Assembly: GCA_008508345.1 (NCBI GenBank) | Contig: QNGE01001283.1 | Coordinates: 95,216-159,215 of the forward strand | Length of the DNA stretch: 64,000 bases | Direction of reading: 5' to 3' | DNA from: Paragonimus westermani | Lineage: Eukaryota > Platyhelminthes > Trematoda > Plagiorchiida > Troglotrematidae | In this document: positions 21,301 to 33,300 of the stretch, piece by piece | Layout of the letters: the number at the start of each line of letters is the position of its first letter | Position numbering within the stretch: position 1 is the first letter of the stretch | Position numbers and translations under genes: made by a program | Notes under the pieces: model-generated | The model's database searches: none | What the model was told of the DNA's origin: nothing | What the model saw: only the letters and a program-made list of their open reading frames with translations

Positions 21301-24300
21301 CCATTTAGGTAAGTCCGCTATTCACTCTCACTGCCGTGGTATATTTATCAGGCCATACTCACATGGCTCACTACTGGGTATCTGCGCCTAGTCCCGCTAT
21401 CAGTACTTCCCAACCGCCTTTTTTCAGTACTCACGTAATCTGAGCACTGTCACCTTGGTGGGTACCTCAGTCGGCAGTACCCCTACCTTGGTAACTGACC
21501 GTGGGTGTTAACTAAGCTTAATTTACTTTACCATAATGTGGTGGTAGGCCATTTTGCACCGAACTTTTGATTTATTTTGTGCATTATTTTTCGCCCTTTC
21601 GACTGCATATCTAAAAAATGGCGAGCGTGCTTAGTTGATCTGTTCAATAACACCGATTAGATTTTGTATGGTTGCCTGTCGAACACATCATTATATGATA
21701 TTTACTTTCGAAATAGTACCAGGTAACACTTTCCCTTTCCCGATTGTTAGCCTGAAAATACATCCAGATGGATTCGGACAATGTTTGGTCCATCGTGAAA
21801 TATTCAGACAGTGGGTAAACTTTATAATTATTTCTGCCGAAACAGGCACTCAAACGTGTTCATTGAATTTCTTACGCATTATCCCGTCACCTATCGTTTG
21901 CGTACAAGTTTTTTCATATTTGGGCGTTCACCTTTCACCGATATCCAAAATATACCATTCTTGTATAGCCCCTATCGGCCGTATCAATCTGGTCATCGTA
22001 CGTTCTCTCCTGAGCGTCATTCGTCTCCACTGCGCCCATTTACGATGCGCGGTTTTTCCGGTGCAAAGGAAGTTTGTTAATACTCAGAACTAAGCGTACA
22101 CATAAAAAATGAAATCGGGTTGCATACGATTTATCTGCTCAGTCTGTGCTGACATCATGAGGAAACCACTGCTTAGCAAAATGTCGAGCCTAAATCAGCG
22201 TGAGGGTAACCGCGCTGTTGGACCTTGTCTTCCTCCAAAGCGAACTTCAGAAATAAATGACGCCGATACTTGAGTTGTTTGTCTCTAAGGCTCACAGCCT
22301 TGTGTTATGGTCAGGACGATTGTGTCTGGTGTTATATTCAACATGTCTCTCCCATTCATACTCACTGTACGTGGATCGAGGAAGGCAGCTGTTTCATTAT
22401 GCGTAAATGTGGGTTCTGAGCATGAACAAACAGAATTTGAGCATAATTGCTGCACCCAACTACGCTATCGAACCAAATTACTTTAGGCCCGAAGTGAAAT
22501 CTGGTCATTCACTTGTGATCGCCATCTCTCCATAACCAGTTCCACTGCCCGACTGCTGTGTGCCTGTTATAGGCCTCGTAATTTTCACACGCTACTTTAA
22601 TTCTGTCAGGTGCGCACTACTTTATTTCTGAGCTGGCTTTATCTGCGCAGACCGATCAGGCGTGCATGTTCCAGTCGAAAAAAACGCATCCGGTTGGGCT
22701 CGATGAAACCTGTTTTCTGTACATTCACAAGCAGCGTTTCGCTTACCCAACCCGAACACAAGTCGACCCGCGTTGTCCAGAACAACAGTCCAAGCCGAAC
22801 AACGATTCTAGCTAACGGTCCATATGATGCCACGCTATTCAACTGCCACATAGGCCTTTGACCTAATTAAACCTTATCGCGGGACGTGAGCCATGATCAA
22901 AAGATAGTCACGAAAACTCCCTCATTTTTGTTTTCTGACTGTAAGATTACATCAGAATTGAGCTCGTGATTGTTATCTTCATTCTAGTTCCTTCGAAGCA
23001 AACATCTGCCAATGGTCCAAAAGTTCCATTCGAGTTTAAATTCCACACACGGAACGGTCGTAGTTTTGGTAAGAATTGTAGTCTGTTTTGATTTCACTTG
23101 AGGTGCCGACGAAGTTTAACTGTTCTCCTGAAATCTGATGTGCTCTAAAGGGAGTGTTGATCTAGATCCGTCATGTATTATCGCGTTTCCATACTTCTCT
23201 GTAAGACAGTTCGACGCGGAGTTTAAAGAATCCCCACATGAAACACCCAAGGTCGATCGCACGTAGCCCTTACGATGCCAGTCTATAGAAATTCAGTAGG
23301 CGGATTCAGGACGAAGGGAAAAAGGAGATTATCTGTATACCTCGACTAGATTGACAAGATCAGTGGATTGCCAAAGTGTTTAAGCTAACATAAATCATCC
23401 GAGTTGATGAACGTCAGATGTTAGGGAATATTTTGAGCATAATAAAGAGAGTGGGCAAAAAGAAATAACCACGGGTGAAAACCACCAGGAGATAGGGCAG
23501 TCATCACGAAAACAGACATGAGCCTGACCAGAAGGTACTGTGACTCGGGTTGCCGTTCACTTCAACAGAGAAGTGGAATATCCTACAAGAGAACGTCACG
23601 AAGAAAGTTGAAAATTGCCAAAAGAAAGCTAGGCGGAAGAATTAGAAATGATATGGTTGCAGGTACACCATTGACTACGACACACCACCATCTCGCATAG
23701 CGTTTCCAACCAGCGATTTGAGTGATCACGAGGACCTCAGAGAGGCAGGCGACACTTACCCACCTTGTTCAGTGAAGCGGCCGGGGTGTTCATATTTGGT
23801 GAACACGTTGTTGCCTGACCACCACGCGGTTTCACCCAACTGTTGGTGATCTCAGCATATAATGCTCTGTGTGGTAAACGATCTGGTTGCATACGCAGTA
23901 CGTGATCCAACCATCGCAAGCTGTGCAACGTGAGTAGTTGACCGACTGACCGCGCACCCGGAGCGTTCCGGAATACGCGCTGACGATCGACCGTCTTGCT
24001 CGCATGGTCAGTATTCTTAATGTGGGCTCGTTGGCCGAGACAACGGTGATCAAACACAGCAAGTCCATTGATATCTTCGTTGGAGACGGGCCACATACAC
24101 GCGGGTGTTTTATACCCTTCCTTTTTGCGACAGCCGGACATCTTTTCGACGCCACAGATGACGCATTTTGGCAAAGACAACTTGTGGCGTTGCTAACCTT
24201 GGTGATATCACATCAGCACTATTACAGGCTGACGAGGTAGTGCTACCCAAGTTTGTGGAGTTGCATACAGTTTCGAGTTGGTTGTTTGCAACATAGAAGA

Positions 24301-27300
24301 TAGGGCTGGGGATGCTTCAATCTTAAAGCAATCACCAGTTTGACGTAGGAAACACTAAACTCTGTTTTGTAGTCCAGCACTTTATACTGCAGGTGGTCGT
24401 TATTGATGTTCATGAAAAGAGGTGCTCTGTTTCCTCTGATGACCTGTATTGTTGGACGGAGACTAATTTACTGTATACATATGTTCAGTTGAGTCTCGGC
24501 GCTTATCTGATGAAATCAATGACAGTGGTTAATCGGAGAGATTAAACTGAACACTTTAAACGTGACTATTGTAGCATAGCCTGCTTTCTTATGGTTGATG
24601 CCATTTTTATTTTCATCTGTGTAATTCGTGTGCATGACTTACTGAGCTTCTGGTTCATATATTTTCGTTTTTACTGCTGTTTTGGACCGGTATTGTGGCC
24701 TCGTCTGTCCACTTGGTTGCACGCTGCACCATTTTCTACTGTTTTCGGAACAATGATTTCTGCACAACGATTCACGTACTATCAGCGTTCATGGAGGTAT
24801 CGATCTTTTACACGCGTTTTACGAGAGCTTAGCGGGAATGCTTATCAGTGTCAGACTACAAGCAAATAGCGTGGGACAGAGTGGAGATAGTAGTGAGACT
24901 GTTGTGAACTAATGCACGGTTTGCCCACCTGGAGAACAAAGTGGTCCCCAGAACACTACAGGTGGCTGCAGTGCGTGCGTCTGATTTAAACTAACCTTCT
25001 CTCATGTCTGTGGGAGTTTTTTTCGTCTACTTTATCCGTTACTTTGGACATCTTCAGTCTTATTATTTTGTGTTAATGGTGGGCCAGAAGAACATAACGG
25101 AAGCAGTTTCACACAAAGTTAGCTGTGTACTGAGTACATGTACGTGTGTTTGCAATTACCTAGCCACCAGGGCATACTTTTCCTTTCTATTCACGTATTG
25201 TTTGTTCATGTGTCCCATGTGTAGGAAACCCGCTTGCACCTGACTTCTTCCTGGACGATGAGGCACAAACTACCGAGACCGAAGTGGGTGACCCAACCTC
25301 GCCGACAATTGACAGTATTTTTGTTCAATTAGAGAAAATGCTATCCGAAGACATTGTAAGGAGCGTTGGTGCCGCGTTTCATTTCACACTCACAGGTATC
25401 GGTTGATTCGTTGTTCATTTAGTTAAGTTCCGTTTTTAACTGTGTCTTTCATATTTTCATTCGATCAAGTTCAGGATAAAAACAGACATATTGAGCCGAA
25501 TTCACACACAGAACAGGGATCACAAATAAGGGGTGCAGGTGATCTGTGTTTGAGTTTGGCCGCAACATGCATTTTGTCTGAAATAGTCAAACCCATCATG
25601 CCAATAAAATGTTTCATCTCACGCCAGACCAAATTGCTAGATCGTAATCTCACACCAAGAGGAGCGTGTGCTGGTTTCTGTGTGTAGACTACACCTGTCG
25701 GCATGTTCTTTGTGCACACCCTTCCATCACAGTGATGGAAGGTGAGTCTTGATTTGTTTGTCCAGATGGTTAGGCCACACAGGATACTGCGTTACGTAGA
25801 GCGCCCCAGCGTCAAACCACTCTTACTTCCCTGCACCTTTCCGTCAGAATGATGTACACGTATGGGACGCCATTCTACATAAATGCCACTGTGGTGTTCG
25901 GAATGATCAAGAGTAAAATACTCCCATTCGACTGTCAAATCTTCCCGGTTAATGCTTATTTGGGGTTGTACACTTCTATAAGGACGTTTCCAACTGTCAC
26001 TCTTTCATAAACCTATTTTCTTCAACGTACAGTTTTCGTATCAATTTCGTTTCTGTCCTATGTGTCACACTTTAACTCTTTTCCAAGCCAAGACTGATTT
26101 CATTTTTTTTATCATCGCTACTGATAAAAGTACACTGCAACCCTGACATATTCTGACCTTGTATAACATATGTAGATTGTGTAGACAGGAAAAAATGCCA
26201 TTGTGTACGGGATGGTTCATTTTACACAACATTTTCATGTTGAAACCGTTCTCAGCGATCCATTGTTTACATCTTATCTGTGTTCCCTGTTTAGTCCGTA
26301 ATTTTTTGGAGGGTGGTGGTCTTCTCCCTATGTGTATAACATTGGTTAGATTATAACCGGTTTGCACTGGTTTTCCGTACGGGGTTCAAACTTTAAAACG
26401 AGTGTCGCACTTCTGAATGCTCGTTCACAGACACACTATTAACGACCGACCTCGTATTTGTTCTTCAAGATGAATTAACGGTACAAATTAATGAATCAAC
26501 AAATTAGGGTAAACGGCGAATATTGCCAGACATTTTGAGTGCCCCTACAAAATTGTATTACTAAGCGGTACATCATCATTCAGATCACCCTGACCACATG
26601 ACCTTAGAAGTAAATATGTCTACGGCAAGTCCCTGCTACGCGAACAGTTGGTGATGAGATCACAACTAAGTCCACTGTTGACTATACGTGAACCGAATCA
26701 CCACCATCTTGCATTGTGGACTTTTCATGTCATCGTTGATTCTGCAGAGGCGTACTTCTTCGTCCAACTTGTTAATGTGAGGCCGTGACTTACCAGTCCA
26801 ACTAACCGTGCTCCCTGTGACACCGCCTCATCGTCCAGTCTAAACTTGCCTGTTTACATTTTTCATTCAGCCGTAGCACCTTGAATGTTTTTCTGCTGCG
26901 GGTGGTACAGACTGTTTTCCAGGGTGAGAGGTTTTCTTTCGAGGGTGACGGAGGAACAGCGACACCTTCTTTGTGGGACAGGAGGGAATTGCTGGGTCCA
27001 GGTCGAATTGATACAAATTTTTGCAGTCTTTTGTAACGGATTGTGATAACTCTCTTCACAGTTCGTCTTTTGTCCATTCAGTGGAGTGTATGTTATGGGC
27101 TGCAACCTCCTACTTATGTAAGTCTCAGTTGCCAATCTACTGGTGAGTGGTGTGTGATTGGGTTGTTTCCGTCTCACTGTTAGATACAAGTTTTAATTTT
27201 GTTTTACTCAATTTTTACGTCACATGAGTTAATTTCTTCACGCTGGTCAGTTGATAACATTGCCTGAGTAATGAAGCTTATGGACGTTGACAAAACGGAG

Positions 27301-30300
27301 TTGATTGTATCAAATTCCTCAGGCTGGAATTTTTGGATCAGATGTAATGAATTAACGCGACACTATTCAGAAAAGCGGAAACCGACAGTCGTGATCCTAA
27401 TGCATTTAAAGCAATAATTCCTCGACGTCATTTTCTAAAGTCAAATTCAGTGGTTGGAAACCCTAAGAACAGTAACCACGGCAGAGATGGGAGAGAATAT
27501 ATAATCAGTAATGCTCCCAGATTTTCAAGTACGCACTCGTAAATTAGCCCAGAGGCTTTCCATGAGTCAGTGGTCAATCCAGCTCATATCTAATCGTTAT
27601 GCATTCCGACGTTATACGGCTCTACCGCGAGAATAAGTTTTCAGCAAACCCAATCTGTTCTTCGCAGTGGTTCCGACCAACAGTAATCCGGCAACCCACG
27701 ATTGTAAAACCTGCTACTTTTCCTGAAGAAGCTGTTTTCCACCTTCTTGGTGGCGCTAATACAAGAAATCGAATTTGCTTGATCCAGGAAAACAGGCTGT
27801 TTGTGAAAAAGCATTATTGTTTCAATACAAAGGCTGTTATTTTGTTCAGGATGCCTGGCATCGTTTTGTTGAGGTCATAGTTTTCTATTGGCGTGATAAC
27901 TAGTGCAACCCACGTAGGACTTTTCAAATCTACTTGCCAATATATCCACACCTTAGATCCAGAACGGCAAAATCGAATCTATTTTAAGCATGATGATGCT
28001 TTAACCCATTATACGGAATTTGTTCTCTCGTGATTGGATCGGACGTTTACACAACAATGTATCGATCTAGGTGTACCTCTCCAGTCGCCTCCGAGGCCGA
28101 CTGGCTGCGCTCCCGGAGCGTTCCGGAATGCGCGCTGACGATCGACCGTCTTGCTCGCATGGTCAGTATACTTAATGTGGGCTAGTTGGCCGAGACAACG
28201 GTGATCAAACACAGCAAGTCCGTTGATATCTTCGTTGCGGACAGATCACGCTACGGAACCATAGAACAAAGTGGCACACACGCAGGCGTTATATACCCCT
28301 CTTTTCCGCGACAACCGCACGTCTTTTCGACGCCACAGATGACGCATTTTAGCAAAGACAACTTGTGGCGTTGCTAACCTTGGTGATATCACATCAGCAC
28401 TGTTATAGGCTGACGAGGTAGTGCTACCCAAGTTTGTTGAGTTGCATACAGTTTCGAGTTGGTTGACTGCAACGAAGAATCTAATGGTGAACGTTTCCCA
28501 CTCTTGGAAAAATATTTTACACTTCAAAAATGCGTAGTGCATCCCGCACAAGTCATCTCGGTTACTCATCTTGTTCTGCATGGTCTGCATGTCCTCGGCG
28601 GATAAGCTAAGACAATGTTATCTACATACTTCAAATGAGTCAACCGAACACCAGGAAGAAGCTTAACACCGAACTCACTGGATCCCTCAAGTGCCCTGTG
28701 CAGAGTTTTTTCCATTAGAAAATTGAACAAGAAGAGGGAAATCGGACACTCTTGACGAACGTCATTAAAAGTGGTGAACGCCCGAGACAGTTGTTCTTAA
28801 ATTCTCACCGTGCTTGCAAAGTGGGCATACAGTGATCTTAACGGATTCACGTATTTCCCTGGTGCTCCCGTGCAAAGAAGACTGTTCCGGAGTATATTAC
28901 CAGCAGCTGGGTCGAAAGCAGCCTTTAGGTCCAAAAAGACCACCACCGTCGGCTAATTTTATGAGTACCAATTTTCCCAGATCCATCGGAAGGTAAAAAT
29001 GTGACCACCGCACGTTCGACGAGATCTGAATCCTGCCTGTTCTTTGCGTATTTGACTTTCTCTGGGCTTAGTGAACCGACGTAAAAGGAGTCCAGTGAAT
29101 AACTTAGACGCAACAGATACTAGGCGGATGCCTCTGTGGTTGTCACAGAATATTAGCCCCTTTTTTGAAAACAGGAATTACTGTTGATGGTCATCAGTCA
29201 CGAAGTACCTCTTCAGTCTCCCAAATCGTCTGGATGAGTTTCGTCAGTTTTGATATCGCGCTGTCCCCGCCATTCTTGAAGTGAGAAGAGGAGAAGAGGT
29301 CTGGCCCAGGAGCCTTGTTATGCTTCAAAATTCTAAGCTCCAATGCAAATTCTGCTTACGACGGAGAGCCGTCTGGAACGCAACAACTGACCATTCAGGT
29401 CCCGTAGTCCACGTGGTCCCCTTGAGGCTAGCCGAATTGTTCTTCAAAACGTTCAGCTCACCTGTCAAGTCGGCACGATTGACCAGTGGTAAGTAAACCA
29501 TCTTTTTCAAGTATGGTCTCATTTACACCAAGTCGACGACCAGTAGAACCACGGATCCGGGAGAAAAGCCTTCTGCTACTTCCAGATAAGAAGGCTCTTT
29601 CCACCTCTTTTGACTGTTCGACCGAGTGGTGCTCACGGTCATTGCACAAGCTTCTGGTCAGCTTACGTTTAAATCCTCGACGGTCGTCCTCATATTCAGA
29701 GCTAGTTGCACTTGTGCGACGCTCGTTCTTGAGATTTATCGATGGTACGGAAATCCGGTTTCGTCGCCGCTGAACAGCCCCTTGGAAACATACCTCTTTG
29801 CAGCGTATTCACAGCTGTTGTGATTTCTTCCCAGTGTTCGTTAGGATCTCTTATCTGACTCGAACTGGACAACTCGTTCACTGATGGTTCCTGGTAAACG
29901 TTCTGTACACTCTTCTCGCTCGAACATCAGTCAAGTATTTTGCAGTTACGAGCGTATGTCCTGTGAGCCAATGGTAAAATACAACGGACACGTACGACAG
30001 TGTGGTCCGAGTCCAGATGTTTGCCCCAAAACGCACGACAGTCTTCAACAGAGTGACGCCACCTGCAACTGATTGCCATATAACCGAGATATGTCCACGG
30101 CTGAGAAGCAGACGGAGATCTCCATGTAACACAGCACAGTGCTTAAAAAATACAGACCGTGGGATTAGCACACCTACAGCACTCTTTTGCTACTGTCAGT
30201 GCGTTGTACCCGGACACTAAGCATACTTCCCGGTCGCTTCTCCTCCGGAGAAAGACGACCAAGTTAAGCATTCAAATCGCTCGCTAGTATGATGATGTCT

Positions 30301-33300
30301 GGGTGTTCGGTCTGCCTCAGAAGGTCAACGAGGGCGTCATAGGACGCATCCTTGGTAGTATCCGAACAGCTGTCCGTTGGAGCGTACGTCGATATAATGA
30401 ATACACAACGCCTTTCTGATTTGCGTCGACAGACTTTTACCGATGTATTGAGTCTGACAGCGCACAAGCGACTGTTCACTGGGCTCCAATCGAGCTAACA
30501 TTGCTCTGCTCGGGAACTCAGTGCGATTCCCACTCCAGCTCGACCGCGAGATTCAGCTTCGGCGTCACCAGAAACCCTGAGACAAAGACGCTTGGATCGA
30601 CAGTTATCTAGATGTGAGCTCAAATGGNCCTAATTCGTGGGTGCAGTGAATAAGACAGTAATGTCTGATTCTGGGCACTGCTGGACTCACTGGATGTGCT
30701 CGACGCTTAATCAGGATTTTGGGTGATACCAGTTGTTTTTCGACCATATTGGATAATACACCGACGGTCACGGTCAACCATTGGGCGAGCGGAGTGCGCT
30801 TTGTTTGAGTGTACCTCTCCCTGATATGGAAGATAGCAGTGTCGTAACTACAACAATATTTCTGCTGTATGCCAATAGGATCGTGCCTCGCTACGTAAGC
30901 ATCCCTACGCGGTCACCAGTGCGACACAATCCTATGAGTGTAACTGCTTGTCGTCTGACTGCTCCCCTTTGGCCTGTCTGACAAGGTTGCACCTTGAAGG
31001 ACCGGAGTCCTAGTCAACATAGCCCGATAGATCAAAACATTATGCAAACCCGACCACCACGTCAAAGTAGAAGTGTAGTTCAGGCGTGGGATGAGCAGTA
31101 CGTCTAAGCGTTGGCAAATCCTATCTGCAAAGAAATCTTGCTTTGAATAGTGACCTTCCCATTTCGCAATACACTTTCAGTCAATGATCGTTCGGATGTT
31201 CCTCGTTTGTCGAGAGGTGATCTACTGGTATGTAGAAGTTTTTGTTTGTTCATGCTGTAGGGAGCACGTGAAATACGGCCCCTGAACACTTTCAGTAAAT
31301 GCTAAGTCCTTTGTAGAATGAAGAAGGGCGACAGTTCCTTTCCATAATGAGGAAAATTTGCAGGTGGAAAGCTCCGGGTACGTGTAAACAAATGTTTATA
31401 CGAGGATCTAGTGGGGAATTTGGAAACACACTTAGAGAGATCCGAGTGGGTTGCGTTCGATAAGAATTTTGTTAGAAATTGTTCACGTATTCTGAAATAA
31501 TGAGAACTAATGAAATGAACTGACTGTTTACGGGGGATACCACTGCAACGGGACAGATGATTCAGGGATCTGGTAAAAAGTTCAGAGTTCTTTGGTAAAA
31601 AGCCACGGGAGACAGCAGGTGAACAATACACTCATTGGGGAAACACAAACCTTAATAAAACGATTGATCTAGTGGTGGGGAACGCACAGAGAGACTAAGC
31701 GCCGAACATAGAAAAAATACCTTTGGGCTTTGGTGAACACACTGATAACGTGAAGTAACCTCTTCGGGTATTTAACAAAAGCAACTGACGTAAAGTTTCA
31801 CTATTTGTGTAAAGAGTGGAGCGGGTGCCGGAGAGTTCATTATATTGGTTCTTCTTTACCAGCAAAAACAGAATGTCAACATTTACAAACAGACTGGGAA
31901 TAACACAACGTTACGAGCAAGTTGTAATACTCTACGTTTCAATCACCTCGGGTGGCCCTCCTCAGGAGTGTTGTAATCGAAATCACATTGGCAGACAATG
32001 TGTCAATGTGATTTCGATTACAACACTCCTGAGGAAAGCCACCCGAAGTGGTTGAAATGTAGAGTATTACAACTTGCTCGTAACGTTGTGTTATTCCCAA
32101 TCTGTTTATCAATAACATGTTAAACGCGACGCCCAAACTATTCAACTTCATTTGTACTAAATTTGGTGCAGATATCTTACAACAGAATGTCAACATATTT
32201 GGATGTTTGAACAAAACAGTTAGAAGGCGGAAACTGGTAGATGCAAGCACTTCATGTTAATTCGTCAGCATCAAATTTACGGTAACATGAAACGGGTTTT
32301 TTATATCGAACAGTTAGAAGGCAGGATGGATGTGTTGAGACAAACTTCCGGACTCAGACCAACTTGCTAACTTGAATAAATTGTCTTGTTCGCACACACA
32401 TACGAGTGGTCTAGTGTTCCTATGGTAGTAGTCAGCACAGGTTTGATTACAAATGTGCGTGAATCTACATTTGTTCATGCCGAATGACGGGTCGTTTTCT
32501 GTTATTTATTTGACATAGTCAAGAAATTAATGGAGGCAGCCCTTCTATTGCCCGAGCTCTATCAGGAATTCATCAGACTAGTTTACTGTAATCCAGTCCA
32601 GATCCATAGTGTTGAACGGCTTGCAAATCGCCTGATCTGGTCGAATATCGCAGTCAAGAAATTACTTCGAATTTGTAGCTGAACCACTTTCTGTGTCTGT
32701 TACATAAGTCCATTGCTCATTACGTAACCCGGAAGACCCTAGTTTAAAGATAACCTAAGGATACGAAATAACTACCAGATTTGACCACTTACTGTGTCCA
32801 AAATAGGGTCAGAATATTAGGCACTTCTAGTTAAGTTATCGGTAAATGTTTCGGAGTTTGACAGTATTGTTAGCAATACAGTCGTCCCCACCTCTATTGT
32901 GGTTCGCATTTGAAGGAACGTCGTCGGTATAATATTGCGGGATGTGTCATTGACATGGTTGTCGTGCACCTGCAGTAAATATCTCAGTGCACTTTCTGAT
33001 GCTGTTTTAATTTTACGCTCTCTGTTCTGCTGCGCACATCCATCCGATGATTTAGAACGACTAAGCATTACAATCTTATCATAGTGACCGCTAATGACAC
33101 TTGCAGACTACACTCTCGATCATTTGAGCGAATCAGACTATGCCAGTTTACTTCTGGTATAAATCACTTAATTCCGTGTGATGTAATAGGATGGATGTGT
33201 AACCGGGTTCAACTGTGGAGTTTCTGTCGTGATTGGTGTGACGCTCGGTGTTTTAAAAAGTCACGTTCCCCGTGGCTGGTCCGAATCTCGCATAGACCAT

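Larger units (their letters stand above)
28094..30720 (-). mobile_element. RTE-type LINE copy 4, nearly complete but dead
   Basis: Running right to left: endonuclease (30479-30264, 'STYAPTDSCSDTTKD' and 'DIIILASDLNA', where the GDxN Gly is Ser), linker (29823-29458), 'FEEQFG' region near 29440, RT fingers (29300-29040, 'NKAPGPD' and 'QAGFRSRRTCG'), RT palm (28990-28600) and thumb with C-terminus to 28094. It lies antisense in HSDL2 intron 2, abuts the mariner-like remnant on its 3' side and is followed upstream by repeat A (30833). A single N interrupts nearby sequence at 30628. Multiple stops show it is inactive. Confidence 0.8.

Noticed and set aside
21635..22093. 152-codon + ORF in HSDL2 intron 1
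   Set aside because: Other frames on both strands are also open, no domain is recognisable and no splice signals frame it; chance is the simpler reading.
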